A DNA stretch of 64,000 bases from DATCJA01 sp963814955 (GCA_963814955.1 CAWFEX010000012.1:124001-188000); one strand, 5' to 3'; positions 44,560 through 55,517 are shown, counted from the first letter of the stretch. Translations and numbers: made by a program. Notes: generated by a model not told the origin, from the letters alone.

Positions 44560-45746
44560 CGCGAGCCGCGAATATTCCTTGGGATCGAACGCTTCGCGCA
44601 CTGCTTCGCCGATGAAGACAACCAGCAGAAGCGTCGTAAACAGCGCACCGAGAGGGAAAAACACGAGCCACCACTTGGTGAGGTTTCCATCCCTTGCCCA
44701 ATCAGCTCGCCCCAGCTCGGTGTCGGCGCAGGCAGCCCGAAGCCCAGAAAGTCCAGCGCGACCAGCGCGCTGATGTTCGCCACGATAGTGAACGGAGCGA
44801 ACGACACGACCGGAGTCAGCGCGTTCGGCAGGATATGGCGGAACATGACTGCCGGCTTCAGACACGCCAGTGACGATGGCGGCAGCAACATAGTCCTTCG
44901 CCTTCTCCCGATAGAACTCCCCGCGGATGTAATACGTCATTCCCATCCACTCGAACGCGGCCAGGATGATCACCAAGAGCCAGAACGATGGCTGCATGAC
45001 CTGCATTCGGCCGGGAATGTAGACGGGCACCACGATTGAGCTGACGATGATGATCGTGTACAGAAATGGCAGAGAGGACCAGATCTCGATCAGCCGTTGA
45101 CCGAACAGGTCGATGCTTTCCGGCTAAATACCCCAGAACGGCGCCCACAACCACACCGATACCGTCAGCGAAAACAGTACCAGCATCGCAAACGTCAATG
45201 AGATGTTGAAGCCATACGCAAGCCGCACCAGTACGTCGCGGCCGCGGTCATCGGTGCCGAATGGATGATCCCACGACGGTGGGTGCGGCGGGGAACCAGG
45301 CAGGTCGAGCAGCGAGTCGTTCGGGCCGTAAGGATACAGCGGCATGAGCACCCAGTTCCCGGAGTTCGACGCCGCGAATGTTGCGCGCAGTTCTCGATAG
45401 TTCGGCTCGCCGATGACTTGCTGTCCGAACGTCGCGGCAGGGTAGAACCGCAGAATCGGGAAGTAGTACATCGTTCTGATAACGAACGACGAGAGCGACA
45501 TTATTGGCGAGGAGCGGCAGCAGGAATGACAGAAGATACGCGCGCGACGATGACAAGGAACGCCCCGTATCCTCGCTTGATCCGTCGGAACTTTCGCACG
45601 CGCCTACGGAAAATCGACTCCGAACGAGCTTGCACCCGCACGTCCGATGGAGAGATCGCCCCTTCTTCAACCTGGTGGGCCAGAACTGCCGTTTCAGCGG
45701 AAAGCGCGGAAACGGATTGAACGCCGTCGCTGTCGCGATCAGTCAC
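44556..45746 (-). CDS. Peptide ABC transporter permease (YejE/OppC-like), many frame breaks
   Basis: About 395 residues stitched from five or more frames. ATG 45746 gives MTDRDSDGVQSVSA, then RRVRKFRRIKRGYGAFLVIV, AYLLSFLLPLLANNVALVVRY, MYYFPILRFYPAATFGQQVIGEPNYREL (the YejE insert), DHPFGTDDRGRDVLVRLAYGFNISLTFAM, MTYYIRGEFYREKAKDYVAAAIVTG (EAA loop), RHILPNALTPVVSFAPF, LDFLGFGLPAPTPSWGELI and IGEAVREAFDPKE. The YejE-specific insert between the first helix and GTDDRGRD supports a microcin C/peptide type. The density of breaks is the highest in the window. Confidence 0.75.
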
Positions 45747-45763
45747 GTGCCGGCTCCCGCTTG

Positions 45764-46774
45764 TTACTTGAATCGAATCCGCGGATCCACCAGCGCATAG
45801 ATCATGTCGGACAGGATGTTGCCAATGAGCAGGAGTAAGCTCCCGATGACGAGGATCCCGAGGGCCACCGGATAATCGCGCTGCAGAATCGATGTGTACC
45901 CGAGATACCCCATCCCGTCGATGTTGAACACCCGCTCGATGAGAAACGATCCTGCGAGGATCAGACTGAATACATGGCCCAGCCCGGTTGCCAGAGGAAT
46001 GAGGGAGTTGCGAAGCGCGTGCACGAAGATGACCCGCTGCTCGTCAAGCCCCTTCGCGAAAGCTGTGCGCACGTAGTCTTGCCCCAGGTTCTCGAGCAGG
46101 GAGTTCTTCGTCAGAATCGTCAGCGTGGCGAATGATCCCACCATATAGCAGACTACGGGCAAGAACATGTGGCGAGCCTGGGCGACGATCTTTTCGCCGA
46201 TGCTCAGAAAGTCCCAATCGGGTGGTCTGAAGCCGCCAAGCGGAAAAACGTTCCAGTAGCTGCCGCCTCCGAACAGCACCAGCAACGCAGTACCGAGCGC
46301 CCAGCCTGGAACCGAGTAGCCGAGAAACACGACTGCACTGCTGATGAAGTCGAAACGGGAGCCGTGTTTCACCGCCTTGATGACGCCCAGCGGTATGCAG
46401 ATCAGATAACTGAGTAGGAACCCCGTCAATCCGAGAAAGATTGACACTGGAAACCTACTCTTGATTACGTCCCAGACAGGCTCCTGATACACGTAGGAGT
46501 TGCCCAAGTCCAGGTGCGCGAGGTTCCGCAGCCACAGCGCATAACGCTCGTGGACGGGCTTGTCGAACCCGTAGTATTCGCGTATCTGCTGAATGGCGTC
46601 CTCGGGAAGCGCTTCAACAGATCTCCCGCTTGCCGCCGCGCCCATTTGGTATTGCATGATGCGGCGCTCCACCGGACCGCCAGGCACGAACTGCGTGACG
46701 AAGAACACCGCGAGCGTAATTCCGATAAAAGTCGGGATTACCAGCAAAAGGCGTCGCAGGAAGTAGGTCCCCAT
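45764..46774 (-). CDS. Peptide ABC transporter permease (YejB-like)
   Basis: A 336-residue intact membrane protein: MGTYFLRRLLLVIPTFIGITLAVFFVTQFVPGGPVERRIMQYQ, IREYYGFDKPVHERYALWLRNLAHLDLGNSYVYQEPVW, then helices with an EAA loop in QDYVRTAFAKGLDEQRVIFVHALRNSLIPLATG and the end DMIYALVDPRIRFK. The long first loop with the GGPVERR motif is YejB-like. It is the only unbroken gene of the transporter cluster. Confidence 0.88.
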   Translation of the reverse strand: MGTYFLRRLLLVIPTFIGITLAVFFVTQFVPGGPVERRIMQYQMGAAASGRSVEALPEDAIQQIREYYGFDKPVHERYALWLRNLAHLDLGNSYVYQEPVWDVIKSRFPVSIFLGLTGFLLSYLICIPLGVIKAVKHGSRFDFISSAVVFLGYSVPGWALGTALLVLFGGGSYWNVFPLGGFRPPDWDFLSIGEKIVAQARHMFLPVVCYMVGSFATLTILTKNSLLENLGQDYVRTAFAKGLDEQRVIFVHALRNSLIPLATGLGHVFSLILAGSFLIERVFNIDGMGYLGYTSILQRDYPVALGILVIGSLLLLIGNILSDMIYALVDPRIRFK

Positions 46775-46804
46775 ACGGTACCGATCGCCCGCGTGTATGT
46801 GATG

Positions 46805-48802
46805 CTAGTCGGCGCCCGCCCCAGTCGCCTGCCGGACCCCCTGTCGCTGCGCGTACTGCTGCCAGTAGCGCGCCTCCGTCGTGCCCACCGCCATCTTGAC
46901 GGTCGTGTCATTCATGCCTCGCGCGACTTGCGTCTCCTTCTCCCGATCGATCCACCAGAGAGACGGAACATCACGATAGTCTCCGATGCGCGTCAGATAC
47001 CCTTCCGGGTGGCCGAACTTGTTCCAGAATGCGACCCGATGGTACCGGCGTGTCCCACGTCAAAACGTATGGGTGGATGTTGGCCAGGATTCCGTCTATC
47101 TCGCGGATGATTTCTATTCGCTTCTGGGCGTCGAATTCGCGGTCGTATACATCCAGAAGCTGATCGATGCGCTGGTTCTTGATGCCGGTGACGTTATTGG
47201 TGCTGTTAGCGTCGGACAGCGTCGACTTATATGACGTTTCCGGATTAGGGAACAGCAGGCCTGACCATCCCAAGTAAATCAGATCGAATCGCCGGTCACC
47301 CATCAGCTGGAACATCGTTTCGGGTGTCAGGAACCGGAGGTTCAACGTCACGCCGAGCTTACGGAGATCCTCTTGGTACGTTGTGAGTGCCGGCTCCGTG
47401 ATTTTGTTCGCGTACATCAGCTCCATCGTCAGCGGCTGGCCATTGCGCGTGAGCCTGCCCTGCGCGTCACGGTCCCTCCATCCCGCTTCCGCAAGCAGCT
47501 TCACCGCGAGCTGCGGATCGTATTGCATCTTGGGGTTCTTTGGGTTCTCGTAAATTCCCCCCGAGTAGTACGAGTCGATTGGCATCACCTCACTGTAAAA
47601 CAGCTTTTCGACGATCAACGCGACGATTCAGCAGGTGGGCCAGGGCTTGTCGCACCCGTACGTCGTCAAACGGCGCCTTGCGCATATTGATCGCCATTCC
47701 AACGGTTCCCATTGGATAGTCGTTGTAGACCTTGCGTTTCTGAATGAGGCCGCGCTGAATCCGGTCGATAGTCACCCAACTCCTGCACCCAATACGTCGC
47801 ATTGACGGGCGAGTAATAATCGAGGTCCCCGCGCTTGAACATCTCGAACGCGAGGTTCTGATCGCGGACGACGATCTGCTGGATCTCGTCGAAGTTGTTC
47901 GCGCCGATGTTGCGGCGATACGTTCTCGGCCCAGTAGTCCGGCCGTCGCCGGATCGTGAGCTGATCGTCCGCGAACGACGTCGGATTCGTTGACGATGTA
48001 CGGGTCCGGTACCTGGCAGCATCTTGAAGTTGTATTCCTTGACATACCGATGCGCCGTCGACAGTTTTCAGGACGTGCGCGGGATAGAATCGGCATCATG
48101 CCGCGAAGTACAGGAAGTTCCGCCAGTTGAGCACCTTGCTCGTGACGCTGCACGATATAGCTGGCTCTCGGCGACAGGCTTGTCGTACTTTTCGTAAGAC
48201 GAGCTGCGTCATGGGATCCTGAAGACCCTTGTCCATCATCAAGCGTCCAGGTGGCGACAACATCCTCCGCCGTAACCGGCTGACCATCTGAAAAACGCGC
48301 GTTGGGATCGATGCGGAACCGGTAGGTCATGTGGTCCGGAGATATCTGCCAATGCGTCGCGAGACCGGGGCATGTAGTCGAGCGTCGTCGGATGAGAGTC
48401 GAGCAGGGTCTCGTAAACCAGTGCTGCTCGATCATTAGTCCGAACTCGGTGTTTGTTCGGCCCGTCGGATCGGCAGCGTCGTTGGGAAGTCCAGCTGGAG
48501 CTCGCGGAAACGCCGCCTTTCACGGCGCGCGGGTCGCCGATCAGGTCGTAGTCGGCAGTTCGTCTCCCACCCCTCCCCGTGAACCCTCGGCCGCCTTGTT
48601 CAGCAGGTACTGACGGATCTGCTCCGTTGTCCGCGTTGGGGAACACCGGGTAGGCAGCTTTGTCCATCGCCACCTGACGTCCGTCCGTTGACGTCGCGGT
48701 GGGCGCGGGCGCGGACCCTTCCTCGGGCGTCGAGCCACCGCCGCATGCGACAGACAGGCCCATAACCAACGTCAGGGTCACGAAATGGCGGATTGCGCGC
48801 AT
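46805..48802 (-). CDS. Family 5 extracellular solute-binding lipoprotein (YejA-like), many frame breaks
   Basis: About 665 residues. ATG 48802 starts a lipoprotein signal (LTLVMGLSVACGGG, Cys about residue 20). Pieces in changing frames read VYETLLDSHPTTLDYMP, RIDPNARFSDGQPVTAEDVVATW, ENFDEI-like NFDEIQQIVVRDQNLAFEMFKRGDLDYY, KAPFDDVRVRQALAHLLNR, QYDPQLAVKLLAEAGWRDRD and LMGDRRFDLIYLGWSG. The last frame ends QATGAGAD at 46805. Binds peptides for the Yej/Opp permeases downstream. The frame changes make the exact sequence unreliable. Confidence 0.78.
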
Positions 48803-48978
48803 CGGATTGACCTTTCGACAAATTCGAAAGAGAAGCAGCTCGTACAAAAGACATGCTAACAGGCGGTCGTCCCAGCCGGCAGGAAACCGTTGTACTCGGC
48901 GACCGCCGCGTTCTGGACGGCGGGTCGGCGGCCGTGTCAGCCTCCCCTCGAGCTTGGCGTAACGGATCAGGTCGCCCG

Positions 48979-50946
48979 TCACTGTCGGACCTTTCTGATC
49001 TCGTCAACGGCATGCGGGTTCTCGAGCGAAGAGAGGTCGCCCGCATCCTCGTCGAGATAGGCGGCTCGAATGACCCGCCGCATGACCTTCGCGTTTCGTG
49101 TCTTCGGGAGCTCGGCGACAAATTCGATGGCTGCCGGTCGCAGCGGCTTTCCGAGGCGTGTGGCGACGAGCGTTTTCAGCTCGTCACCGAGTGCGCCGCT
49201 CGCGAAGTGACCCGGACGAAGCACGCAGAAGCAGACGAGCGCCTGTCCCTTCGACGGATCGGGAACGCCAACTGCTGCGGCCTCGATCACGCCAGGGTGT
49301 TCCACGAGGACCGACTCGACTTCGGCCGGCCCGAGTCGTTTTCCGGCGATCTTGATCGTGTCGTCCGACCGCCCCAGGATGTACCACAGGCCATCCTCGT
49401 CTATAGCGGCCCAGTCGCCGTGGACCCAGACATTCTCGAAGCGCGACCAATACGTTTCCTCGTAGCGCTCGGGGTCGCGCCAGAAGCCTCGTGTCATCCC
49501 TATCCACGGCGCGCGCACGACCAGTTCGCCAACCTGATTGCGCACAGGGTGGCCTTTGTCGTCTACGACGTCGGCGGCAATGCCGGGAGGCGGCCCCGCA
49601 AACGAGCAGGGTTTCATTGCTGTCAACACGTTGCCTGCGACGAGCCCACCGGACGTCTCGGTGCCACCGGAGTAGTTGATGATAGGAATACGACAGCCCC
49701 CGGCAGTTTCAAACAGCCACCGCCACGATTCCGGATTCCATGGCTCGCCGGTAGAGCCCAGGATCCGAAGCGTTGCCAGATCGTGCGCACGAACCGGCGC
49801 TTCTCCGTGCCGCATCAGTGAGCGGATGAGCGTCGGCGAAACGCCCAGGATACTAACATTGTGCCGCTCCACGAGCTCCCACAACCGGCCGGGCCCCGGA
49901 TGGTCCAGGGCGCCGTCGTACAGCACCATCGTGCCGCCCAACAGCGTCATCCCGAACACTTCCCAGGGGCCCATCATCCATCCCATGTCCGTTACCCAGA
50001 ACATGGTGTCGGAGTCATGGACGTCGATGCAGTGAGCCATGTCCTGGGCGGCCTTGATCGCGAAGCCGCAATGTGTGTGGACGGTGCCCTTCGGGCGTCC
50101 TGTGGTGCCGGACGTATAGATGATCATGAGTGGATCTTCGGCGTCCGTTCTTACCGTGTCGCAGCGATCCGATTGACGGGTGACGAGGTCGGGCCACCGA
50201 TGATCACGTCCGTCGATCAGGGGCACGTCGATGCCGATGCGTGGAACCACGACGACACTGTGGACCGAGGGTGCCATCCCGGCCACGAGATCGGCGGTTG
50301 TCTTCATCGCGACCGTATGACCGCGTCGCCAGAACCCGTCAGCGGTCACGATGACGCTGGCTTCGGCGTCGTGAACGCGCGCCCCTGCGGCATCGGCGCC
50401 GTAGCCGGAGAACAGCGGCAGTACGACGGCGCCAAGCTTCATCGTGGCGAAAAACGCCACGATCAGCTCCGGGCACATCGGCATGAACAGGGCCACCCGA
50501 TCGCCTTTGCGCACTCCCAACTCCCGAAAGGCGTTGGCGCAGCGGTTGACGTCGGCATAAAGCTCGGCGTAGGAGATGACGCGAGTGAGGGCCTCCTCGC
50601 CCTCCCATCGCAGCGCGGCCTTTCGTTCCACCTGCGTGCCGATCCACTTGTCCACGCAGTTGTGGACGATGTTCAGCTGTCCACCGATGCACCAGCGTGC
50701 CCACGCGATGCCGCGGGAGGTGTCGAGAAGCTGACGATACGGTCGGTAGAACTCGATGCGCAAATCTTCGAAAACGGCCGTCCAGAACCACTCCAGATCT
50801 TCGGTCGACCGGCGAAGAAGATCGTTGTAGCTTGCGATGCCATGGCGCGCCATGAAGGCTGCCAGTCTGCTGCGCTCGCGATACTCGCGTGTCGGCCGCC
50901 AGGCGATGTCACCGCCGAAGGCAAACTCGTCTGCCATTGATGGCAT
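48979..50946 (-). CDS. Acyl-CoA/acetyl-CoA synthetase-like AMP-binding enzyme
   Basis: About 655 residues, intact. An AcsA-type N-terminal domain (WFWTAVFEDLRIEFYRPYRQLLDTSRG, CVDKW) precedes the AMP-binding core: MIIYTSGTTGRPKGTVHTH, TDMGWMMGPWEVFG, LRILGSTGEPWNPESWRWLFE, YSGGTETSGG, YWSRFENVWVHGDWAAIDEDGLWYILGRSDDTIKIAGKRLGP and the catalytic Lys in KTRNAKVMRR. It activates a carboxylic acid with ATP and CoA, and the preferred acid cannot be told. The start is ATG 50946 or 50937. A TTG at 50976 lies within repeat sequence and is less likely. Confidence 0.85.
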   Translation of the reverse strand: MPSMADEFAFGGDIAWRPTREYRERSRLAAFMARHGIASYNDLLRRSTEDLEWFWTAVFEDLRIEFYRPYRQLLDTSRGIAWARWCIGGQLNIVHNCVDKWIGTQVERKAALRWEGEEALTRVISYAELYADVNRCANAFRELGVRKGDRVALFMPMCPELIVAFFATMKLGAVVLPLFSGYGADAAGARVHDAEASVIVTADGFWRRGHTVAMKTTADLVAGMAPSVHSVVVVPRIGIDVPLIDGRDHRWPDLVTRQSDRCDTVRTDAEDPLMIIYTSGTTGRPKGTVHTHCGFAIKAAQDMAHCIDVHDSDTMFWVTDMGWMMGPWEVFGMTLLGGTMVLYDGALDHPGPGRLWELVERHNVSILGVSPTLIRSLMRHGEAPVRAHDLATLRILGSTGEPWNPESWRWLFETAGGCRIPIINYSGGTETSGGLVAGNVLTAMKPCSFAGPPPGIAADVVDDKGHPVRNQVGELVVRAPWIGMTRGFWRDPERYEETYWSRFENVWVHGDWAAIDEDGLWYILGRSDDTIKIAGKRLGPAEVESVLVEHPGVIEAAAVGVPDPSKGQALVCFCVLRPGHFASGALGDELKTLVATRLGKPLRPAAIEFVAELPKTRNAKVMRRVIRAAYLDEDAGDLSSLENPHAVDEIRKVRQ

Positions 50947-50962
50947 CTTAACAATGTCCAGT

Positions 50963-51008
50963 GGATCAAAGGTCAAAAGTCAAAAGGCAAAAGGCAAAAG
51001 GCAAAGAG
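50963..51008. repeat. Heptad repeat tract (GKCAAAA)n
   Basis: Consecutive seven-base units GTCAAAA, GTCAAAA, GGCAAAA, GGCAAAA, GGCAAAA then GGCAAAG. It separates the divergent synthetase and JAMM genes. The alternation of GT and GG in the unit matches the GTCACAA/GGCACAA tracts at 41.2 and 42.4 kb. Confidence 0.7.
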
Positions 51009-51023
51009 TGAAGGGAAGCTTTA

Positions 51024-51479
51024 ATGCGCGTTCATAGGGCGGTGCTGGACGTCATTGCGGCACATGCGCGGCGGGAGAGTCCGCGTGAGTGCTGCGGACT
51101 GCTGATCGGCACCGATTCGGAGGTAGTCGAAGCCGTGCCTGCCACCAACGCCGCGAGCGATCCGCTCCGCCGTTACGAGATTCCCGCTATCGAGCACCTG
51201 GGGCAGATCAAGCGATGCCGCGAGCTGTCGAAAGCGGCGCGTGTCGCGGTCACCGTCGTGGGCGCATATCATTCACACCCGCACAGCGCTCCGGAGCCTT
51301 CGCCCACGGATCTCGAGCAGGCGTTCGAAGACTTCCTGTATCTGATTGCAGGGCCAGTGGAAGTCGAGGAGCGTTTCGACGTGCGGGCCTACCGGCTCAG
51401 GAACGGGCGCTTTGAAGCCGCGGAACTGAGCGTCGTTGAGCCTCCCGAAAGAGCGACTCCACGCGCGACAACACCGTAG
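51024..51479 (+). CDS. JAMM/MPN-family metalloprotease-like protein
   Basis: A 151-residue protein with a complete JAMM site: Glu in PRECCGLLIG (about residue 21) and HSHPHSAPEPSPTD near 80, matching E-x(n)-H-S-H-x7-S-x2-D. Bacterial members cleave small ubiquitin-like sulfur carriers or peptide tails (for example in cysteine or thiamine routes), but no sulfur-carrier gene is adjacent, so the substrate is open. Its 3' end overlaps the convergent glycosyltransferase by 83 bases. Confidence 0.82.
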   Translation: MRVHRAVLDVIAAHARRESPRECCGLLIGTDSEVVEAVPATNAASDPLRRYEIPAIEHLGQIKRCRELSKAARVAVTVVGAYHSHPHSAPEPSPTDLEQAFEDFLYLIAGPVEVEERFDVRAYRLRNGRFEAAELSVVEPPERATPRATTP

Positions 51480-52599
51480 GCCATCGATACTCCCGATCGA
51501 TGTACGCGAGTCCCTGCCGGCCGAGGGCGTCGCGGGCGGCCTGCCGATTCAGCAGAAAATCAGCGGCCTCGTCGAACTCCGCCGGAAACATGTAATACAA
51601 CCCGCCGTTGGCACGGCGCACCTGACCCGCGAGCACTTTGCAGCGGCCGTTCACCAGCGCTGGAATCGCATGGTTCCACGCCTCGAGGAGCACGATGCTG
51701 AGGCTCTCGTACCAGGACGGCACAACGAGTGCCTGGGCGTGAGCGAGAAGCGCCTCGCGCACTTCGTTCGTGACGTACCCAAGGACCCGAATCCGCGGAT
51801 GCGACGGGACGTCCATCTTTGCCGGGCCCGCAAGCACGAGCGTCACGTCGGGACGCGTCGCCGCGTACTCCTGAAAATTTTCGAGTAGCGCATCGCATCC
51901 CTTGTTGCGATCCACGCGACCGAGGTAGAGCAGATATTTCTGCGGAATGCCGAGCGCATCGACGGGTGTCCGCGGCGTCTGACCGATTGCAACCGGTTCG
52001 AGTCCGATGCCCACCACCATCGACGGATGGAGCCGCCTGTACGCACGGCTGGAGACGAGTTCTTCCTCTTCGGGCGTCAGGAACAGGTAGCCGGCCGGTT
52101 TGTCGAAAAACGGCGGCAGCACGTCGAGGTTGACGGCGGCGTCGTCCTCGGCCGTTGGCACGAGCACCGACCGGTCGGCGACGATCGGCAAGCCGAAGTA
52201 CGACTGGTAGTACCGAAACGTCCAGAACACGACGAGGTCGAAGTCGCGGCCGTTGGTACGTAGAGTACTCGATCAGCGCCGGGGTCTCAGGCCCGTTCTC
52301 GCGAAACCATTCCTCCTGCCGATCGCGCGAGGCTCCACCTTCGAACACTTCGTCGCTCAAGTCCGCAAAGACTTTCATGCGGCGAGGACGCGTTACCGGA
52401 AAGCGGATGACCGGAACGCCGTTCTCGGCTCCTCCCCTGCGGGAAGCGCGTTCTCCCAGGTCACGTAATCCTTCGCGCAGGTGGTGAGAATTGTGATGTC
52501 GTGGCGCCCGATGAGCCGTTCGGCAAGCTCACGGCAATGCCCTTCGGAGCCACCGGCGATGTCGGCCCCGTACCGCTGGACGACGAAGGCGAGCTTCAT
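51397..52599 (-). CDS. Glycosyltransferase family 4, two frame breaks
   Basis: About 400 residues in three frames. ATG 52599 starts MKLAFVVQRYGADIAGGSEGHCRELAERL with the N-terminal GT-B signature, then ILTTCAKDYVTWENALP. The middle reads RRMKVFADLSDEVFEGG, and the C-terminal half shows LVVFWTFRYYQSYFGLP, YLLYLGRVDRNKGCDALLENF, VTLVLAGPAKMD and ALVVPSWYESLSIVLLEAWNHAIPAL (the E-x7-E donor site). It should transfer a sugar from a nucleotide donor, acceptor unknown. Its ATG overlaps the stop of the upstream partner as ATGA. Confidence 0.82.
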
Positions 52600-53183
52600 C
52601 GCCGCGGCGGGAAATCGGCGTCTTTCTCGGTGCCGCCAGGGGATGTCGCGTGTATCGGCGCCGTGGCCGTACGTGACCCGGACGTGTTGAGCTGGTGCAG
52701 TTCGCGGCGGAGGAGGGCTGCTTCCACTGCCAGCTCCTGGACGCACGCAAACAGCACATGATTGGTTCGGCGCTGACGTTCGAAATTGTCACGGCTGTAC
52801 TCATACAGCCATCGCAGCATTGGCATCAGGAGTCGGCGCTTGATGAAGAGGATCGCCGACGCCGCACCAGCGCCTCGGTGCGAGCGATACGACATCTTCG
52901 TCGTCAGGCGCCACGTATGAGGCTCGCCAAGCAATTCGGGAAGGATCAGTCGGGCCGTCTCGGGCGTGCTGACGGCTGCGCGCAGCACGCCTTCGACGTC
53001 CGCAAACAGCGAGGGATCGTCGAATGCTTCGTAACCTGCCTCGACAAGCTGACCGCGCAGTCGTTCGCGGACGCGGCTGTGCAGCTCCGCCATCACCGCG
53101 TCGACATCGACGCCTGCGGCGTCAGCGACCAAAGCCTTCGCCTGCTCCTGATCGAACGGTGACGTTGGTGCTGGCGGCGGCAA
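52596..53183 (-). CDS. Conserved hypothetical, glycosyltransferase partner
   Basis: A 195-residue protein of mostly helical character (DAVMAELHSRVRERLRGQL, ADVEGVLRAAVSTPETARLILPEL, LLMPMLRWLYEYSRDNFERQRRTNHVLFACVQELAVEAALLRRELHQLN), the last part probably a coiled coil. I do not recognise a named family. The translational overlap with the glycosyltransferase suggests a joint role in cell-surface polysaccharide synthesis. ATG 53183 overlaps the upstream gene by 62 bases. A TTG at 53132 behind AGGAGCAGG would be tidier. Confidence 0.6.
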   Translation of the reverse strand: MPPPAPTSPFDQEQAKALVADAAGVDVDAVMAELHSRVRERLRGQLVEAGYEAFDDPSLFADVEGVLRAAVSTPETARLILPELLGEPHTWRLTTKMSYRSHRGAGAASAILFIKRRLLMPMLRWLYEYSRDNFERQRRTNHVLFACVQELAVEAALLRRELHQLNTSGSRTATAPIHATSPGGTEKDADFPPRR

Positions 53184-53565
53184 CCTGCTTGGTCTTCTGC
53201 TTCAGTCTGAAGAAGACCCGGTAGGCGCCGCCTTGCCGGTAAATGTGCTCCGCGGAAAAGCGCCGCTGAATGGTGCTTTTTCCCGCCTCATAGGGGTCGC
53301 AGTCGCCCGAGTTCTCCGACATCGTGCCGTCACCCCAGTCCCATTCGACAGTGGCACAGTAGAAATCGGGATAGTCGTCACTGCCGTCGCGGAGATCCGC
53401 GACCGCACGCACGCGAAGCGGAGTAAAGCCTACTGGCGGCGTCACCCTGACCGCCAGCGATGGCTTCCTGTTTTCGGGTTGCTGTGCGTCCACGCCCAGC
53501 GCGCACGTCAGCAGCACTCCCATCGCGGCAGCGAACGTGCAACACCGGTGGCGGGGATCGGTCAT
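53122..53565 (-). CDS. Secreted PKD-like domain protein
   Basis: A 147-residue exported protein. Signal AAAMGVLLTCALGVDAQ, then LAVRVTPPVGFTPLRVRAVADLRDG and CATVEWDWGDGTMSENSGDC with AEHIYRQGGAYRVFFRLKQ, the WDWGDGT and HxYxxxGxYxV hallmarks of a single PKD-type beta sandwich, as found in cell-surface and adhesion proteins. Two cysteines flank the core (FYCATV, SGDCDP) and may form a disulfide. Confidence 0.75.
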   Translation of the reverse strand: MTDPRHRCCTFAAAMGVLLTCALGVDAQQPENRKPSLAVRVTPPVGFTPLRVRAVADLRDGSDDYPDFYCATVEWDWGDGTMSENSGDCDPYEAGKSTIQRRFSAEHIYRQGGAYRVFFRLKQKTKQVAAASTNVTVRSGAGEGFGR

Positions 53566-53648
53566 ACTAGGCCTCGAACCAGATACGATTCTAAGCCTGT
53601 CCTTCCGACCGGACAAGCAAGAGCCGACGAGAAAGCAGACACGTATCG

Positions 53649-55164
53649 ATGCAGACTGCTCCCCCGACGCTGTCCATCGATGTCGCTACAGGACCGTCAC
53701 GCGACATTGAGGCCGACCTTCTCATCATTCCCGTACTTGAGGACGACGCGCTCGCCGATGAGCCCGAATTGGACCAGGCGTCGGGCGGCGAGATCAGCGC
53801 GGCACGCAGGCGGCGGGAGTTCAAGGGCAAACCCTTCGACCTTTTCATCACTGGATTGCACGGCTGGAAAGCCAGTCGCGTTGCGCTCGTCGGACTAGGC
53901 TCGTTGAAGGATCTTTCAACCGATCGCCTGCGCCGTGCTGCGTCGACCGGGGCGCTGGCCGCTCGCCAGCGCGGGCTGACGCGCATCGCGATCGCGCATC
54001 GACCGGGCCTGCACGCGGCTGCGCATGAGGCAATCCAGGTACTCGCGGAGGGGGCAATTCTTGCCAACTTCGAGGGTGCTTCCTACAAGACGGTCGATCC
54101 ACCACTCGTGTGGCTCGAGTCGGTGCTGCTGCGCGTGGACGGCGACAAGGCTGCGGTGGGCCGCGGGCTCGAACGCGGCCGGGTACTCGGCGAGTACACG
54201 AATCTGGCGCGCGAGCTGGCAAACGAACCAGGCAACGAACTCACACCTCGCGCCTTTGCCGACCGTGCGGCGGTCATTGCCAAAGATGCCGGACTGACGG
54301 TTGAGGTACTCGACGAAAAGCGCATCGCCGACCTCAAGATGGGTCTTCTCCTCGGCGTGGCGCGGGGCAGTGCGGAACCGCCGCGCGTGGTCGTGCTGCG
54401 GCACGAACCGAAGGGCGCTGCCGAAGCAACCGGTACTCGGACTGATTGGCAAGGGCATCACGTTCGACACCGGCGGCATCTCGATCAAGCCGGCCGACAA
54501 CATGGACAAGATGAAGGACGACATGTCCGGGGGCGCAGCGGTTCTGGCAGCTATGTGCGCCATCTCGCGGCTGCGCGCACCCGTGCGCTGCATCGGAATG
54601 ATTCCGATGACGGAAAACATGCCAGGCGGGAAGGCGATCAAGCCTGGCGACGTCCTGACGAGCGCAGAAGGCAAGACGGTCGAAGTGCTCAACACCGACG
54701 CCGAGGGCCGGCTGATTCTGGGCGATGCCGTCTGGTATGCACGTCGTCTCGGCGCCACGCATCTAGTCGACGTGGCGACCCTTACCGGTGCCTGTGTCGT
54801 TGCCCTCGGTCGTTCTACGAGCGGGCTCTTCGGCACACCGGACCACTGGGTCGAGCAAGTGCGCCGCGCGAGCGAGCGAGCTGGCGATCGCTCATGGCCC
54901 ATGCCGGTCTATGACGATTACAGAGAGCTGTTCAAGAGCGAGATCGCCGACTTCGCCAACACGGGTGGGCGCGCAGGGGGTGCCATCACCGGCGCGCTTT
55001 TCATCAAGGAGTTCACCGGCGATCTGCCGTGGGTCCACATCGACATCGCCGGGACTGCATGGGTGGAGGATCCCAAGCCGTATCAGCCCAAAGGCCCCAC
55101 AGGCGTGGGAGTTCGCACAATGGCCGAACTGGCGCTCGGCGTGGACGAGTGGGGTAAGCTGTAA
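53649..55164 (+). CDS. pepA: Leucyl aminopeptidase, one frame break
   Basis: About 504 residues. The N-terminal domain reads SIDVATGPSRDIEADLLIIPV to KSRKVALVGLG-like ASRVALVGLGSLKDL, then LANEPGNELTPRAFADRA. After a break near 54430 the M17 core follows: VLGLIGKGITFDTGGISIKPADNMDKMKDDMSGGAAVL, IPMTENMPGGKAIKPGDVLTSAEGKTVEVLNTDAEGRLILGDAVWYA (metal ligands, catalytic Lys and Arg) and LTGACVVALG. It removes N-terminal leucine and related residues with two metal ions. The break is in a gene needing all motifs, so an indel error is likely. Confidence 0.88.
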
Positions 55165-55170
55165 GAGTCG

Positions 55171-55404
55171 ATGTTCTTTCTGCAGCAGCAGCCTATCGTT
55201 GTCGATGTCATCAAACAGCCAACACCGACGCGCGACATCAGCATCGACTACGTCATCACGATGTTTCAGACAGCCGGCGTTTTTCTGCTGGCCGCCGCGG
55301 TCGGGGGCATCATCGTCGGCGCCATCTTTGTCGGCATTCGCCGCTTGAGAGACGCCTCCCGACCGCATACCGGTGAAACCGAGCACGTTCGATTGCGGAT
55401 CTAG
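55171..55404 (+). CDS. Small membrane protein of unknown function
   Basis: A 77-residue protein with one hydrophobic helix (FQTAGVFLLAAAVGGIIVGAIFVGIRRL) between an N-terminal periplasmic-type segment and a basic tail. It starts six bases after the pepA stop, so it is probably co-transcribed. No family was recognised. Confidence 0.55.
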   Translation: MFFLQQQPIVVDVIKQPTPTRDISIDYVITMFQTAGVFLLAAAVGGIIVGAIFVGIRRLRDASRPHTGETEHVRLRI

Positions 55405-55517
55405 CTTCAGACGCTAGTTTCTCTTTTAGCTTCGGTGGCGCCTGGCGCTCGGGCTGGCGCACGCGGCCGCCAATCCGGCACGCCCACCCGCCTGGCGTGC
55501 ACGGTCGTTCGAACCGA